From Apostichopus japonicus (taxonomy: Eukaryota; Echinodermata; Holothuroidea; Aspidochirotida; Stichopodidae), in NCBI RefSeq assembly GCF_037975245.1, contig NC_092562.1, positions 27,581,554 through 27,645,553 of the forward strand: a stretch of 64,000 bases of DNA, in the 5' to 3' direction. Shown here piece after piece: positions 25,701 through 38,500 of the stretch. Numbering within the stretch: position 1 is the stretch's first letter; each line of letters opens with the position of its first letter. The position numbers and the translations under genes were made by a program. Under the pieces are notes generated by a model. That model worked only from the letters and a program-made list of their open reading frames with translations, did not search any database and was not told the origin of the DNA.

Positions 25701-28700
25701 ATTGAGGAAATAACATTCCAAAACGTTTGCCAAAGATTCCATAACAAGAGCTCTTCTTACAAATATCTATGTCATTTATGTAACACACTGCCAACACTGC
25801 CCAAGGGATCATCTTGTAATTGTGTAGTTGTTGTGTTCTGTCACTAGTTGGCTATGTATGAAAATGCACTATAATACTGAATGTTTGATTAGTCATGTAA
25901 ACATCACTAAATCAACAAGCGTCTAACAGATATGGTCTTGTGCCATAGTTTGACAAATTTGTCACATTCTGTGACCCACAAGTCTATTCTGGACACACAT
26001 CTGACAAAACGGAACATGTACCATGATTTAATTACTTGCCACGCATCGTGGCTATATCTTGCCTGGATTTCCTTTCATGTTGCTTTCATTTTCCACTATT
26101 TACATGATGTTAATAAAACCTATCTGCTTTTATTTGCATTTGTAACCAACTATCATTTTTGTTTTATATCATGAATCTTAAACACAAGTCAGAGACTGAA
26201 ATGAAATGTTTCAATGGACATAGAACATAATTCCTTCGAATAATTTTGCTGTTGATTTCTTAGATTACATATCAATGAATGAACATTAAGAGGTGCTATA
26301 GCTAACAGTGACTATCTAGAGTACATCATGGACAAGTATACTCACCTGCTATGGAATGATATATTGCTTTTGATTTATTGCTTTCTCCTCCAGCAGTGGT
26401 CATTGATAACTGAAAGGTGTATTCCCCTTCTTTCAATGAGACATTAAACGTGTAGGAGGTATTACTGACGTCTATGATGTCCTCTGACATTTCACTTCCT
26501 GGTTCCTTGTTATTTGAGTAGTATAATGTCAATTGAGTTACACCAGAACTGCATCTAATATCCTGACTTGATGGCATCTGGAATAAACCAGACGATCCAA
26601 AATGTATTTGAAAGTCTACTTTCAGCCACCCAAAATGAAAACTTCTCTCAAATGGGTTCCTGTTTTTCTCTTTTCCCTTCATTGACTGTCATATTATGTA
26701 ACTATTTCTTCATTTTTTTTTAAGCAGCTGATGGATGAAATCAATGCAAAAAAAAATTGTGATATAAAGACCAAACATCATATCTGTACCTTATGTAGTT
26801 CACATGAAACATTCCTTACTGAACCCAAACTTGAGTTTCTAAATATTTTGAACAAAAAGCAACAAATTATCTATGTAGTTTTTTGGCATCCACTTAGGTG
26901 TATACTTAGGTGTATACTTTTAGATGTATGAGCAATCTAAAGACATATTATTTTAATTCGCTGGTTAGAGAAACAATTCCATGTAAATACCCAGGACCAA
27001 TTCATGAGGAAAGACCTGGGTCATGTGCTGCCTGATTGTCCTTCCCTTAGTTGATTTCTTGTTCATGCATCCTATTATAAGGTAATGGTTTCACACTCTG
27101 TAAACGCATGCTACGTGGTTACTACTGTTGCATTATCTTACTACGTGATAACTAAATGTAAATATAGAATGCATTCACACCTATCCATGGACCTTTGTTT
27201 ACACTTAAAGTGCTATTCTCTTTAGACTAGTGTGCTTTAATTATCTGACATGTTTGATTGACTAAACTACTGTTAATATATATCTGCTTGATTAAAACAG
27301 GTTGCAAATTTTAGGTTTACTCTTTTCAAGAGGTAATTTCTCAACATTGTTACTTCTAAAGCATGATAACAATAAAGCGGAAAAAAAGAAAAGTTCAAAT
27401 GAGGTCTTGTTTACACAAAAATAAGCTACTGATGACCTCTGACCTACTTATCTATATTGTTAATTTTGCTCCTTGACACAAAAAAAAAAATTAAGCCAAA
27501 ACTGATGGAATTTTCAAAAAGCCAACATGAGAGATGCAGGTTGGCATCATTCTTTCTTTTAACTGCTGAAGACTTATGTGATCTTTGATATAATGTTCCT
27601 GTGCACTTTCTTTCATCTCACTACCAACTGATGTAACTTATCAAATCTGGTCACACAGCTTATTGTGGAGAGAACATCATATTGCAGTGATATTCACAGA
27701 ATCTATCCTATAAGCTCAATTTAAGTGGCACATGAGTGCAGGTTTAGGTTGCAGACAACAAACTGACAAGCGATAAAATTACACACTAATCATATAACAT
27801 AAACGCTAAAAAACTGACATAAAGATTACTTCATGCACTATAGATGGTTTATGTAATGTTCTACAGTAAACAACACAACACCTGTCATGTCAACAGGAAA
27901 CACATACACACACACTTTAGCAAAAATATATATAATTTGCTGGTGCAAAATTGAGAACAAACAATTTTAAGTAGACAAACCTGCCAGGATATGGTAAGCC
28001 GGTCTTGTTCCCCTTCAAATGGCTCCAGTGTCAAATTGGTGGGACTACTTGGGACTATGTGAAAAATATGATATATTTACATCAGTAATATTATAACAGG
28101 ATCATTAACCCAGCAAAGCTTAGAAATGTGTGGAATTAAAATTTGTTATATGATCTATTTATAAAAAAAAAGGAAATGGGGAATTAGCAGGCAAGCAAGC
28201 AACTCCTTACAAGCAGCACAAAGTTAAATAGGAGATAGAATGTAGCTCAAATAACTTTTATACTTTCATTGTCTTTTTAACATCCAACTCAGATTACGTT
28301 CAGACTTTGGACCCCAATTCTTTAACTATTACCAAATACTTGGACTGAAATTGCATAGGTCTGTTATTACAGGGATCATTAAGGTGGCCATCGCATAGTG
28401 ATACAATTTGATCGTTTTTCCTCAAGACCGATTACTGTTGGTTTCCTACATGTGCTTAGCGCTGACAACTTGCTGTTGTCATATGCAACAAACAAGAATC
28501 CCAACGGATGTGATTAGTAACATCCAGCTGCAATAGAACCTAATATATTACAAAGGTCATTTGACAATGACCATATTTCTTTGCGGTCATAATATGAAAG
28601 TATGTTTTGTTGGCTAATCTATTGCTTATCTAAGTGAGGAACAGCAGGAAACAAACCAAACAAATTGTCAACATAAAAACACCAGCTTGAAAGTAAAAGC

Positions 28701-31700
28701 CCTACAACAGGCAGGTACAACGTGCTTGCATTCATACGTTGCAGTCATCATTAATGTTTTGTATTCTCACAACCATCTTAAATACCTTCACAAGTGGTTT
28801 TTACAACCAGTTCTGGACTCTTTGGACCTTCTTCGTTCCCTTCTATAACTACAGATACACTAAATGAGTAGTTTGTATCTGGAGTGAGCTCACTGAAGGT
28901 AAACTGGAGGGTCTGTACAGTATCCGAGCTACCAGGTATCCACTCTGTGGCTGAAGTCTTATGGTATGGAATGTAGCCAATGACTGGTGGGTCCCTTGCA
29001 TTGGTGTTCCCATTCCAGGCTGGCCAGCTGATGGTGATTGATAAACTCCCTTTTGTTACTTCTTCTGGGGCAGAGGTTAGAAGAGCTACAAGTAAAGATA
29101 TCAAAACACTTCATAAGGCACTCATGTGCTAAATATTTATAATGCAAGCAATTCTAACAAATTCACAATAATTGACTACCAGGCAGGTAATAACATGAGT
29201 AAAATTGATACAGTCCATACAGATTAACTGCTAGACACCATTGCTTCATACAGATTTATATGCAGAAACAACAGCAGTATATTGTAGAAAAAGATCTGAA
29301 AGTATTGATAATATTAAAGATAATGTTCACAAATATGCAAATATTATGTCTTTATTCTACAATTGAAACAATTCAATATACCTTCCTGACAATTACTCCC
29401 TCTCCATCCACTAGTACATCCTGTTGGTCTGCCTGTACACTCTCCTGACTCACTGTGACATTGTCCAGAGAGGCAGTGGCAGGTCTCACGGCAGTTGGTT
29501 CCAAATGTTCCTGCACCACACGCTGATGGTGAAAAATATTCAAGGAGAATCGTGGAAGAAAAATTAAAGGTTTTATATGTATCTATTTTACATCTACCAA
29601 AGACTAACAAAAAAAATTGAAATGTGTGTATCATGCAAATTTGCCAAAATTATGTCCTTATTTTACAATTGCAACAATTCAATATACCTTCCTGACAATT
29701 ACTCCCTCTCCATCCACTAGTACATCCTCTCTGTCTGCCTGTACACTCTCCTGAAGCACTGTGACATTGTCCAGAGAGGCAGTGGCAGGTCTCACGGCAG
29801 TTGGTTCCAAATGTTCCTGCACCACATACTGATAGTAAAAATATTCAAAAGAATTGTGGAAGAAAAGTTAAAACTTTTTTTTTATAAATCTATTTTACAC
29901 CAACTGAAAACAAACAGAAAATATTAAAATGTGTGTATCAAATTTTCAAACAGTATGTACTAATTGTACAATTGAACATTCAATTTACCCTCATGACAAC
30001 TACTTCCTCTCCATCCACTAGTACATCCTGTTGGTCTGCCTGTACACTGTCCTGAATCACGTTCACATTGTCCAGAGAGGCAGTGGCAGGTCTCACGGCA
30101 GTTGGCTCCAAATCTTCCTGCACCACACACTGATGGTGAAAACATTCAAAAGAGTTTTGGAAGAAAAGTTAAAACGTTTTCTATAAAACTATTTTACACC
30201 AATCAAATGCTAACAGAAAATATTGAAATGTGTGTATCATGCAAATATGCCAAAATAATGTCCTTATTCGACAATTGCAACAATTTAATTTACCTTCCTG
30301 ACAATTACTCCCTCGCCATCCACTAGTACATCCTGTTGGTCTGCCTGTACACTCTCCTGACTCACTGTGACATTGTCCAGAGAGGCAGTGGCAGGTCTCA
30401 CGGCAGTTGGCTCCAAATCTTCCTGCACCACACACTGATGGTGAAAACATTCAAAAGAGTTTTGGAAGAAAAGTTAAAACGTTTTTTATAAAACTATTTT
30501 ACACCAATCAAATGCAAACAGAAAATATTGAAATGTGTGTATCATGCAAATATTCAACAAATATGTCCATATTCAACAATTCCAACAATTCAATTCACCT
30601 TCATGACAACTACTCCCTCTCCATCCCCTAGTACATCCTCTCTGTCTGCCTGTACACTCTCCTGACTCACTGTGACATTGTCCAGAGAGGCAGTGGCAGG
30701 TCTCACGGCAGTTGGCTCCAAATGTTCCTGCACCACACACTGATGGTGAAAATATACAAAAGAATTGTGGAAGGAAGAAAAAGGGTTTTATATAAATCTT
30801 TTTCACACCAACCATATACAAACAGAAAATATTAAAAAATGTGTATCATTTATATTATTTTAATATAACAAAAAATATGTCTTCCCTTTGACACAAAGGT
30901 ACATATTATCCAACTAACCTTGTTGACAATTAGTCCCTCTCCATCCATCAGTACAGCCGGTTGATCCTGTACAGAATCCTGTATATCTGTTACACTGGCC
31001 AGACTGACAGTGACAGGTCTGTAGGCAGCTGGCTCCATAGGTTCCTTGATCACATGCTATGTTTAACAAAGAAATGCAACTTATGGAGTTAACATAGCAA
31101 CCTACTCTGCTATAAAATTAAAGAAGAAAAAGCAAAGTAGTAAATAAATGCTGTGAAAATAGAAACTGGATACCAAAATGAATCACAAGATAAGCTTAGA
31201 GACATAAGAGAAAAACAGACTGTATGCCAATGAAAATAAAACCGTACAGCTTATAATGACAACGTTACTAGCATTCTTATTGCGACATAAAAGCCGATAT
31301 CTGTGGTGGAGTATTTTTTTCATTATGTAATCAATTCCACTCCTTAGGATGGCCACATATCAATTGAGATGCTCATATGTAGGTTTCGACTATATGTGTG
31401 TTCCACAAGTTGCAGATGCGTGCATTTGACATCTTGTTTATAGAGTTTTCCCTACTAATATACATACATGCACCTATGACAAAGTTTATTTTACAGTAAC
31501 AACCTCTCCTTATGCCCAAACAAGTAAAGGTATGTTTGTCTAATGTGAAAATGTTTGTATTCCAAAGTTGTGAACGCCGAGGCAATACAATTCACAGTAT
31601 ACTAAGGTTTTAGTGAGGATACATATCTTTAATATCAACTAGTTTTTGTTTGCCCTCCAAGATACCCTGACAATTACAGGATGTAAGATGAACTTTTATA

Positions 31701-34700
31701 TTCAAAGAATCTACCTGTAGCTAACCCAGACGAATTTAAGGCAGGAAAACCCTGGAATTCCCTGGAATATAAGCCAGGAAAAGCCTGGATTTAACCCAGG
31801 GAAATCCAGGGAAATTCCTGGGTTTAAAAATGGTAATTCGGACAGGAAAAGCCCGGTAAAGCCTGGTTTATATAACTCATTTAGAGCCAGGTAAAGGCCG
31901 GACAAGCCTGGATGGTTAACCCAGGTTTACCCCGGAAAAGCCAGGTCTCTATTGTGTGAGTGAAGAGCCAGGTAAAGGCTGGACAAGCCTGGATGGTTAA
32001 CCCAGGTTTACCCCGGAAAAGCCAGGTCTCTATTGTGTGAGTGAAGAGCCAGGTAAAGGCCGGACAAGCCTGGATGGTTAACCCAGGTTTACCCCGGAAA
32101 AGCCAGGTCTCTAGTGTGTGAGTGAAGAGCCAGGAAAAACCAGGAAAAGCCTGGTATGCACACCCAGGATTACCCAGGAAAAGCCAGGTCCCTGTTTATA
32201 TCAGTGAGGAGCCAGGAAAAGCCAGGTATACATACCCAGGATTACCCCGGAAAAGCCAGGTGTCCATGCTTACCCTATATAAATTATCTTGCTGGCTAGT
32301 TGGCAGTTACTTTTAGCTTATAGGAGGTTTAAGTGTGTTTGTGGTATAGGAAATTTTCATAACTTAAAATCATGAATTATATGTAAGGGTGTTAGCCACT
32401 GAAAATAAATGTTTGTTCTTGATCAGAGAACTCTGGGTTTGGTGTGATGACCAAACACAGAACAAGACACATAAAAATGGAACACTCAACTGGATTGGAT
32501 CAAAATAAATTATAATTATGAATAACAAACAATATACAGCTGATCTGGGCCCAGTCAAAGAATTAAATCAAATGACTTAGAGTCGTGAGGTGCACCCAAA
32601 TGTTAAAGTAAATACACTTAATTTATAAATCTGTTCTGGTGAGTTGGCATGCTGGTGACATCAGGTACAGATCTTCCACGACATCAGTATAGTTGAACAG
32701 ATTAAATTGTATGATAAATTTCCGATCCCAACAAAATAGTATCCTTTAATTAATAAGCAATAGTGTCCCAGGGTATCCTTTCAGTAAAATACTGTCAGTT
32801 AACCAAATGGTGTCCTGGAATATCCTTTATGGTAAAATAATATCCTCTAAGTAAATAATATCCTTTATGGTAAATAATGTCCTTTATAGTAAAATGCATG
32901 CCAGACTGTCTGGTGAATATCACTCCTTCCATAAAATAATAAGGACTACATGTAACTTGATTTTGTAAATTAAGGTTTAAAACAAACTATCCAGCATTAA
33001 AACTATATTTCTCCTCTTTTGCAACTGTCTTGCTCCAATACTCATGGCCAACTGCCTAACTTCCTATACCCTCACAAAACTCCTTTGTTCCTATAATATA
33101 TATGCACAGACCCCTTTTCCTGTGAGAGCTAATTTCCAGGAAGAACAACTTCCACGACATCAGTATAGTTGAACAGAATAAATTGTATGATAAATGTCCA
33201 ATCCCAACAAAATAGTATCCTTTAATTAATAAGCAATAGTGTCCCAGGGTATCCTTGCAGTAAAATAATGTCAGTTAAACAAATGGTGTCCCAGAATATC
33301 CTTTACGGTAAAATAATATCCTCTAAGTAAATAATATCCTTTTTAGTAAATAATGTCCTTTATAGTAAAATGCGTGCCAGACTGTCAGGTGAATATCACT
33401 CCTTCCAAAAAATAATAAGGACTACAGTAACTTGATTTTGTAAATTAAGGTTTAAAACAAACTATCCAGCATTAAAACTATATTTCTCCTCTTTTGCAAC
33501 TGTCTTGCTCCAATACTCATGGCCAACTGCCTAACTTCCTATACCCTCACAAAACTCTTTTGTCCCTATAATATATATACACAGACCCCTTTTCCTGTGA
33601 GAGCTAATTTCCAGGAAGAACAAAGATAGTTGCTTAGCAACCCAGAAGAGAGAAATCTTAATCCCCCCGACCACAAAACAACTTACAAATATACTGTACA
33701 AATGTATAGCCCTCTGTACAGTGAGCACTGAACTAATAAACAAGTAAAACTATGGTACAAAAGAAAACTTTATGTAAGAGCTGACCATCTTACAACTAGC
33801 TAATACTGGGTAAAAGGCAAGCTTGGCTTTTCCTGCCTAGCCAGGACAGCATTCCACTCTCGTTTCCTGCCTATTGTGGACTTGTGAGGCTGGGTGAAGC
33901 CAGGAAAAAGGCTGGACTTTCAAAATCCTGGCTTTTCCTGCCTAGCCAGGACAGCATTGCCCTCGCTTTTCCTGCCTAGTGTGGACTTGTTAGGCTGGGT
34001 GAAGCCAGGAAAAGGCTGGACTTTCAAAGTCCTGGCTTTTCCTGCCTAGCCAGGACAGCATTGCCCTCGCTTTTCCTGCCTAGTGTGGACTTGTTAGGCT
34101 GGGTGAAGCCAGGAAAAGGCTGGACTTTCAAAGTCCTGGCTTTTCCTGGCTACCTGAGGCAGGAATAAAGCTTGGATATCCAGGGAAAACCGGGGTTTTC
34201 TTGACTCTTGCTTAAAAGCCAGGAATTATTTTCGTCTGGGAAATCTTCACTTTCCATACAAAACAGAGACCAAAACTATGCTAATCCTGCCCTCTCCCAC
34301 TTTCACAAGCATCTAGTAAAATACCAAGATAAGACCAGGCTGAAAAACTCCATGGTCTGAAACTTGAGCAGATGAAATTCACATTTCCAAGCAGATTTTT
34401 ATACAACATCATGGATTGTTTACATTTCCGACTAATGAAGCTTACACCATAAAGTGAATCTGATACTAGGAAACAAACAATATTACTGTTCATAACACAT
34501 TAACCACACATAGAGCTACTAGTCATGGAACTTATCACAATAGACTACATCAATTGCAATGATGACTCATCACCATATAGGCCTATATAAAGCACAGAGA
34601 TTACCAACAGTCGTAAAACAACAAAGAATGCCAATAAAGCTGGCTTATATTAAAACAATTTCTTCTATTTATCAGCAAAACATATGAAACAATATATTAT

Positions 34701-35480
34701 AAGAACACATGAGTCCTTGTGAAAAGTACATTGATTAAGCAAATTTAAGGTTTCTGAGCTTCATTGCCACTAGAGTTTTCATGATTCCACTGTCAATCAC
34801 GCATTCAGTAACACCTTACGTTACTAAGAAATTCATAACTTTAATTTCTAAACTAATTTATAATTATTCAAATATTGACAACCTTTCACCAGCGCACCCT
34901 CTGCCCAGTCTCCATTAAATTACAAAATGGCTAAAATGAGTTCAATGGCAGTCTTCAAAATGGAGTGATGTCGAGAAAAAGTTGCTGAAAGATTCATATC
35001 GCATTACTTTGATACATACTGTCATACTGCCGATTACATTAACAGTATTAAATTTTCTAATTTTGTTTCAACAGTATTCTTCAAGGTACTATATAGTTCT
35101 TCTCAACATACATGTTTACACCGTTCTCTATCAATTCCCTTAAGAAGATGTTCCAAGAGCTTAGTAAATTTATCACATTTAATGTTGTTATACATCAATA
35201 GCTGTAATTTCTGTATACTAACGTTCATTACAGTTGAGTCCTTTCCAGCCAGTGTTACATCTGCAGCCAAATGGATGAACCAGACAAAAGAGGTAATTAC
35301 GGCATCGATTGGGCATATCAGTTTCACTACACTGGAATTCACAATTGTGTCCAAACTTATTGCCACCACAAGCTAAAAGAGAGGCAGACAAAACTTAATC
35401 TGAATGTATGAGTCTCTTCATTATGGCACAACTATTTGACTGCAATGATACTACAGCCTATATTTTCTTATATAGCCTCC

Positions 35481-35520
<40 letters not shown>

Positions 35521-38500
35521 GTATATATGTAACAGATGAACAAGACGTAAGTTGGGACATGTCTTTTTAAACAGTTCCATACTAGAATATATTAATTGGC
35601 TGTTTCACTTCCAACCTAGTGACAAAACAGAGACAAAATTGTTTCCAAACCACAAATGGGAACAGAATACAGTGCAGCTGCTTAGCACAGAGTATTGAAT
35701 GCAGAACTTAAAGGTTGTATAATATTGCATTTATCTGAATATTTTAGCATTCCATTGTCACCCACATATTTCACCTTGCAATTGATGAAAGAGAGATTAC
35801 TGTGATAGAACTAACATTTTCGTATAAAGTGACAATTTTGTTCACCCAAACAATTATATGCATTCAAATCACACCTTTGTCATTATATCTAAGACTCAAC
35901 CAAGCAAATCATCTCTATCACATGATGTCAGACAACAAGAAATGTTCCTGTTTCGTTCATATTATACGTACATTGATGTACTATACTACTAGATGTAACT
36001 GAACCATGTTAGAAACTTATATGATATTTCTTGTACTATCATGCCTTATATACCTTACATTTATTCAACTACTTAATGAACAGCAGATAATTATTATTAA
36101 AACACATATCGCACGAAATTTCATGATATGCCTAGAAAATTGTAAGCTATACAGTTTAAGTACAATTCTTCAGCAAGTAGTCACAGTTGATCTGGGTCAA
36201 TTAATTATTTTCTGAATGTTGTTGATTTAGAGATCATTGAGCATTTTCTCAATAAAACTTGCCAAATATTTAAATAAATGATGATCAATGTATTTAGACA
36301 CTGAGATATTCAGATACTTCAAATTCACATTAATAAACAGGACAGTGTATGATGCAAGTACAGTATGTGTTTCAAGCAGTAGCATTGGCTTAATGCTTAT
36401 TGGATTTCAAGTTTGACATCAAAGAGTTACAGCATGTCTCAGACCTCAGAATTTTTAATTTTCTTGATTGAGAGCAGCAAGGCAAAGAAGGTCCAATTTG
36501 TTCCTCAATCGCTACTCTGAATATTCTGTCCTTCAAGTATGCCGTTGTGTCATGTAGTTTACTTAATATCAGAAAAGCACAAATTATAAAACAAATCTTT
36601 TCAATTTCACAAGCATTTTGGCATAGAAGTGATTTTAAATATTTCAACATCATGGTAAATGGTTTTATGGTAACATTGTCCCAATTCATGCCAAAAATGA
36701 ATCAGCAATAAATTGCTGTATATGTGTTCAAAAATGATTTTTACAATATTTTTCATAGTCATTTAAGTGTTTCTCTTACCAGTCTGACATTCATCTCCTT
36801 TAAATCCAGGAGCACAAATACATTTTCCACTGATCTCATCACAAATGCCTCCGTTATAGCAATCACCACAGAACCCAGAGCATCGGCTGCCCCATGTGCC
36901 TTCTGGACAAGCTGATTTTGAAAATTAAAGGAAAAACCGTTCAATACACAAATATACTGGTACAGTAAGATATTCCAAGAAACAGATGTTTACAGAAATC
37001 TTCTCAAAAAAATATGCTGAATAAAGAGTCCTAATGTACGTTCTAGTCACATTGGAATGAGCAGATGGTGCTGGTGGGGAGATTAATGTTACCAATGCAG
37101 CTATTTGCACCAACATTTTTAGTTTAAAACTAGTTCAAAACTCTACAAATGATATTGCTGCTATATGATTTCGAATAATTCCATCCTGTGGGATAACATA
37201 CTCAAAAGACATTTATCGATCCCTAATAAATTTAAAATTGAAATCAAAATTGAAAATTGAAGTTAATGATAGCAATGAAACATCACTTTTCATATTTCTT
37301 ATGAGCACACAAAGTTTCATTATGAATCCTGCCCCCAAGTTTGCAATAATTGCCGACAGTAGCTTAATGCTATGTCTAGTCGTAATCTGCAGAAAGAGAA
37401 ACCAAAGGAGCAAACAAGCTGAAGCTTTTAACAATAAAAATCAGTATATGGCATTTAACAGGAACATACTCAATGACGGCAGTAACTGAATTTGCCATAA
37501 TGAAAGTCAGTAACATTGAATTTATTTTACTTTACAAGTTATCGTGTAACAAGATATTAAGAATTGGACCTCTCATTAGATCTATCGAGTTGGAACATCA
37601 CTGATGGTGACATCATAGGGTAGCTCAATTGAAATTTCACTTTGTCATGGTGCTCACACACTTTGGCCACAGTTAACACTGTCATATATTATTCCAAACA
37701 TGTACTCACAATTGACAAACATTTTCCAATATCAAGCCAGGAAAAACTCTTTTAAGTTGTTTTTGATTAGCAGCATGTATCTGCTCTAAATTTAACCTCT
37801 AACATTACAAATGAGTAACAAATTGATTCCGACATTCTAAAACTTGCTTACATGTTTCATAACAAAATCTGGCTGAAGCCCATTCTTAAGCAAATGCTTT
37901 AAACACCCCCATATTGATGGGCAGTGGTACTCTCAGAAGTTATCATCCAACTGACTTTCTGACTTTCTTAATTGTGGCCAAAACTGATCAATGAATAGAG
38001 TGCAACGACTTAATTTAAAGAGCAACAGCTATTTACTGCAAATCTACAACAATTTCATTCTTTGTTCTCCATTGACCTGAAGTGACCTTTGACCTCCTTA
38101 ATAAGACTATAAGGTCCCTGCAGTTACTAAGATGAATAGATTATCAAATATGAACCTTGTCCAATTTTTTATTCTGGAGTGACAGTGCCTATAAAGCTTC
38201 CTGATGTTGATCTCTGTTGAACTCAATTAACCTTCAGCCTCTATAAAATAAGTCCTTGTACTCACAACAGAGGAACCACATACATATGAATTCAATACAA
38301 ATTCCCATTTTGAGTTATATTTACAAGTTTTATAGACTTTCACTCATGAATTAAAGCATATAGAGCTCATTTTATTGTACTTCTGCAGGCATGTTTTCAG
38401 ATAGAGTACCCAATACAGTACATATTGTGACCAGTAAACAACCTCTATTTCGTAACTCTCATGTGATGTTGCATTGTCTTGCAGGTTAGGTTTCTATGAA

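Larger units (their letters stand above)
29382..30739 (-). repeat. Five-copy tandem array of EGF exon plus intron, about 305-bp period
   Basis: Exon 5' ends fall at 30739, 30434, 30129, 29828 and 29522, spacing 305, 305, 301 and 306 bp. Exons are all 141 nt and phase 1-1, so any number of copies keeps the frame. Introns between them are also near copies. This is recent amplification by unequal exchange or slippage. Confidence 0.92.
31725..34240. mobile_element. Inverted-repeat element with CCAGG minisatellite ends
   Basis: It starts CCCAGACGAA (31725-31734) and ends TTCGTCTGGG (34231-34240), a perfect 10-bp inverted terminus. Inside the left end is an 81-bp tandem unit (copies at about 31884, 31965 and 32046) and inside the right end a roughly 105-bp unit (about 33894, 34002 and 34107). 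Both are full of CCAGGAAAAGCC and CCTGGCTTTTCC words. The middle holds a 476-bp direct duplication. No coding was recognised, so it is probably non-autonomous. No clear target duplication was seen. It lies in the intron between exons 5 and 6. Confidence 0.6.

Noticed and set aside
30102-30631. Plus-strand open frames across the EGF array
   Set aside because: Antisense shadows repeated with the array period; the minus-strand frames carry the cysteine pattern.
31725-34240. CRISPR-like or satellite array
   Set aside because: The genome is eukaryotic, the units are contiguous without unique spacers, and the stretch is bounded by inverted termini.
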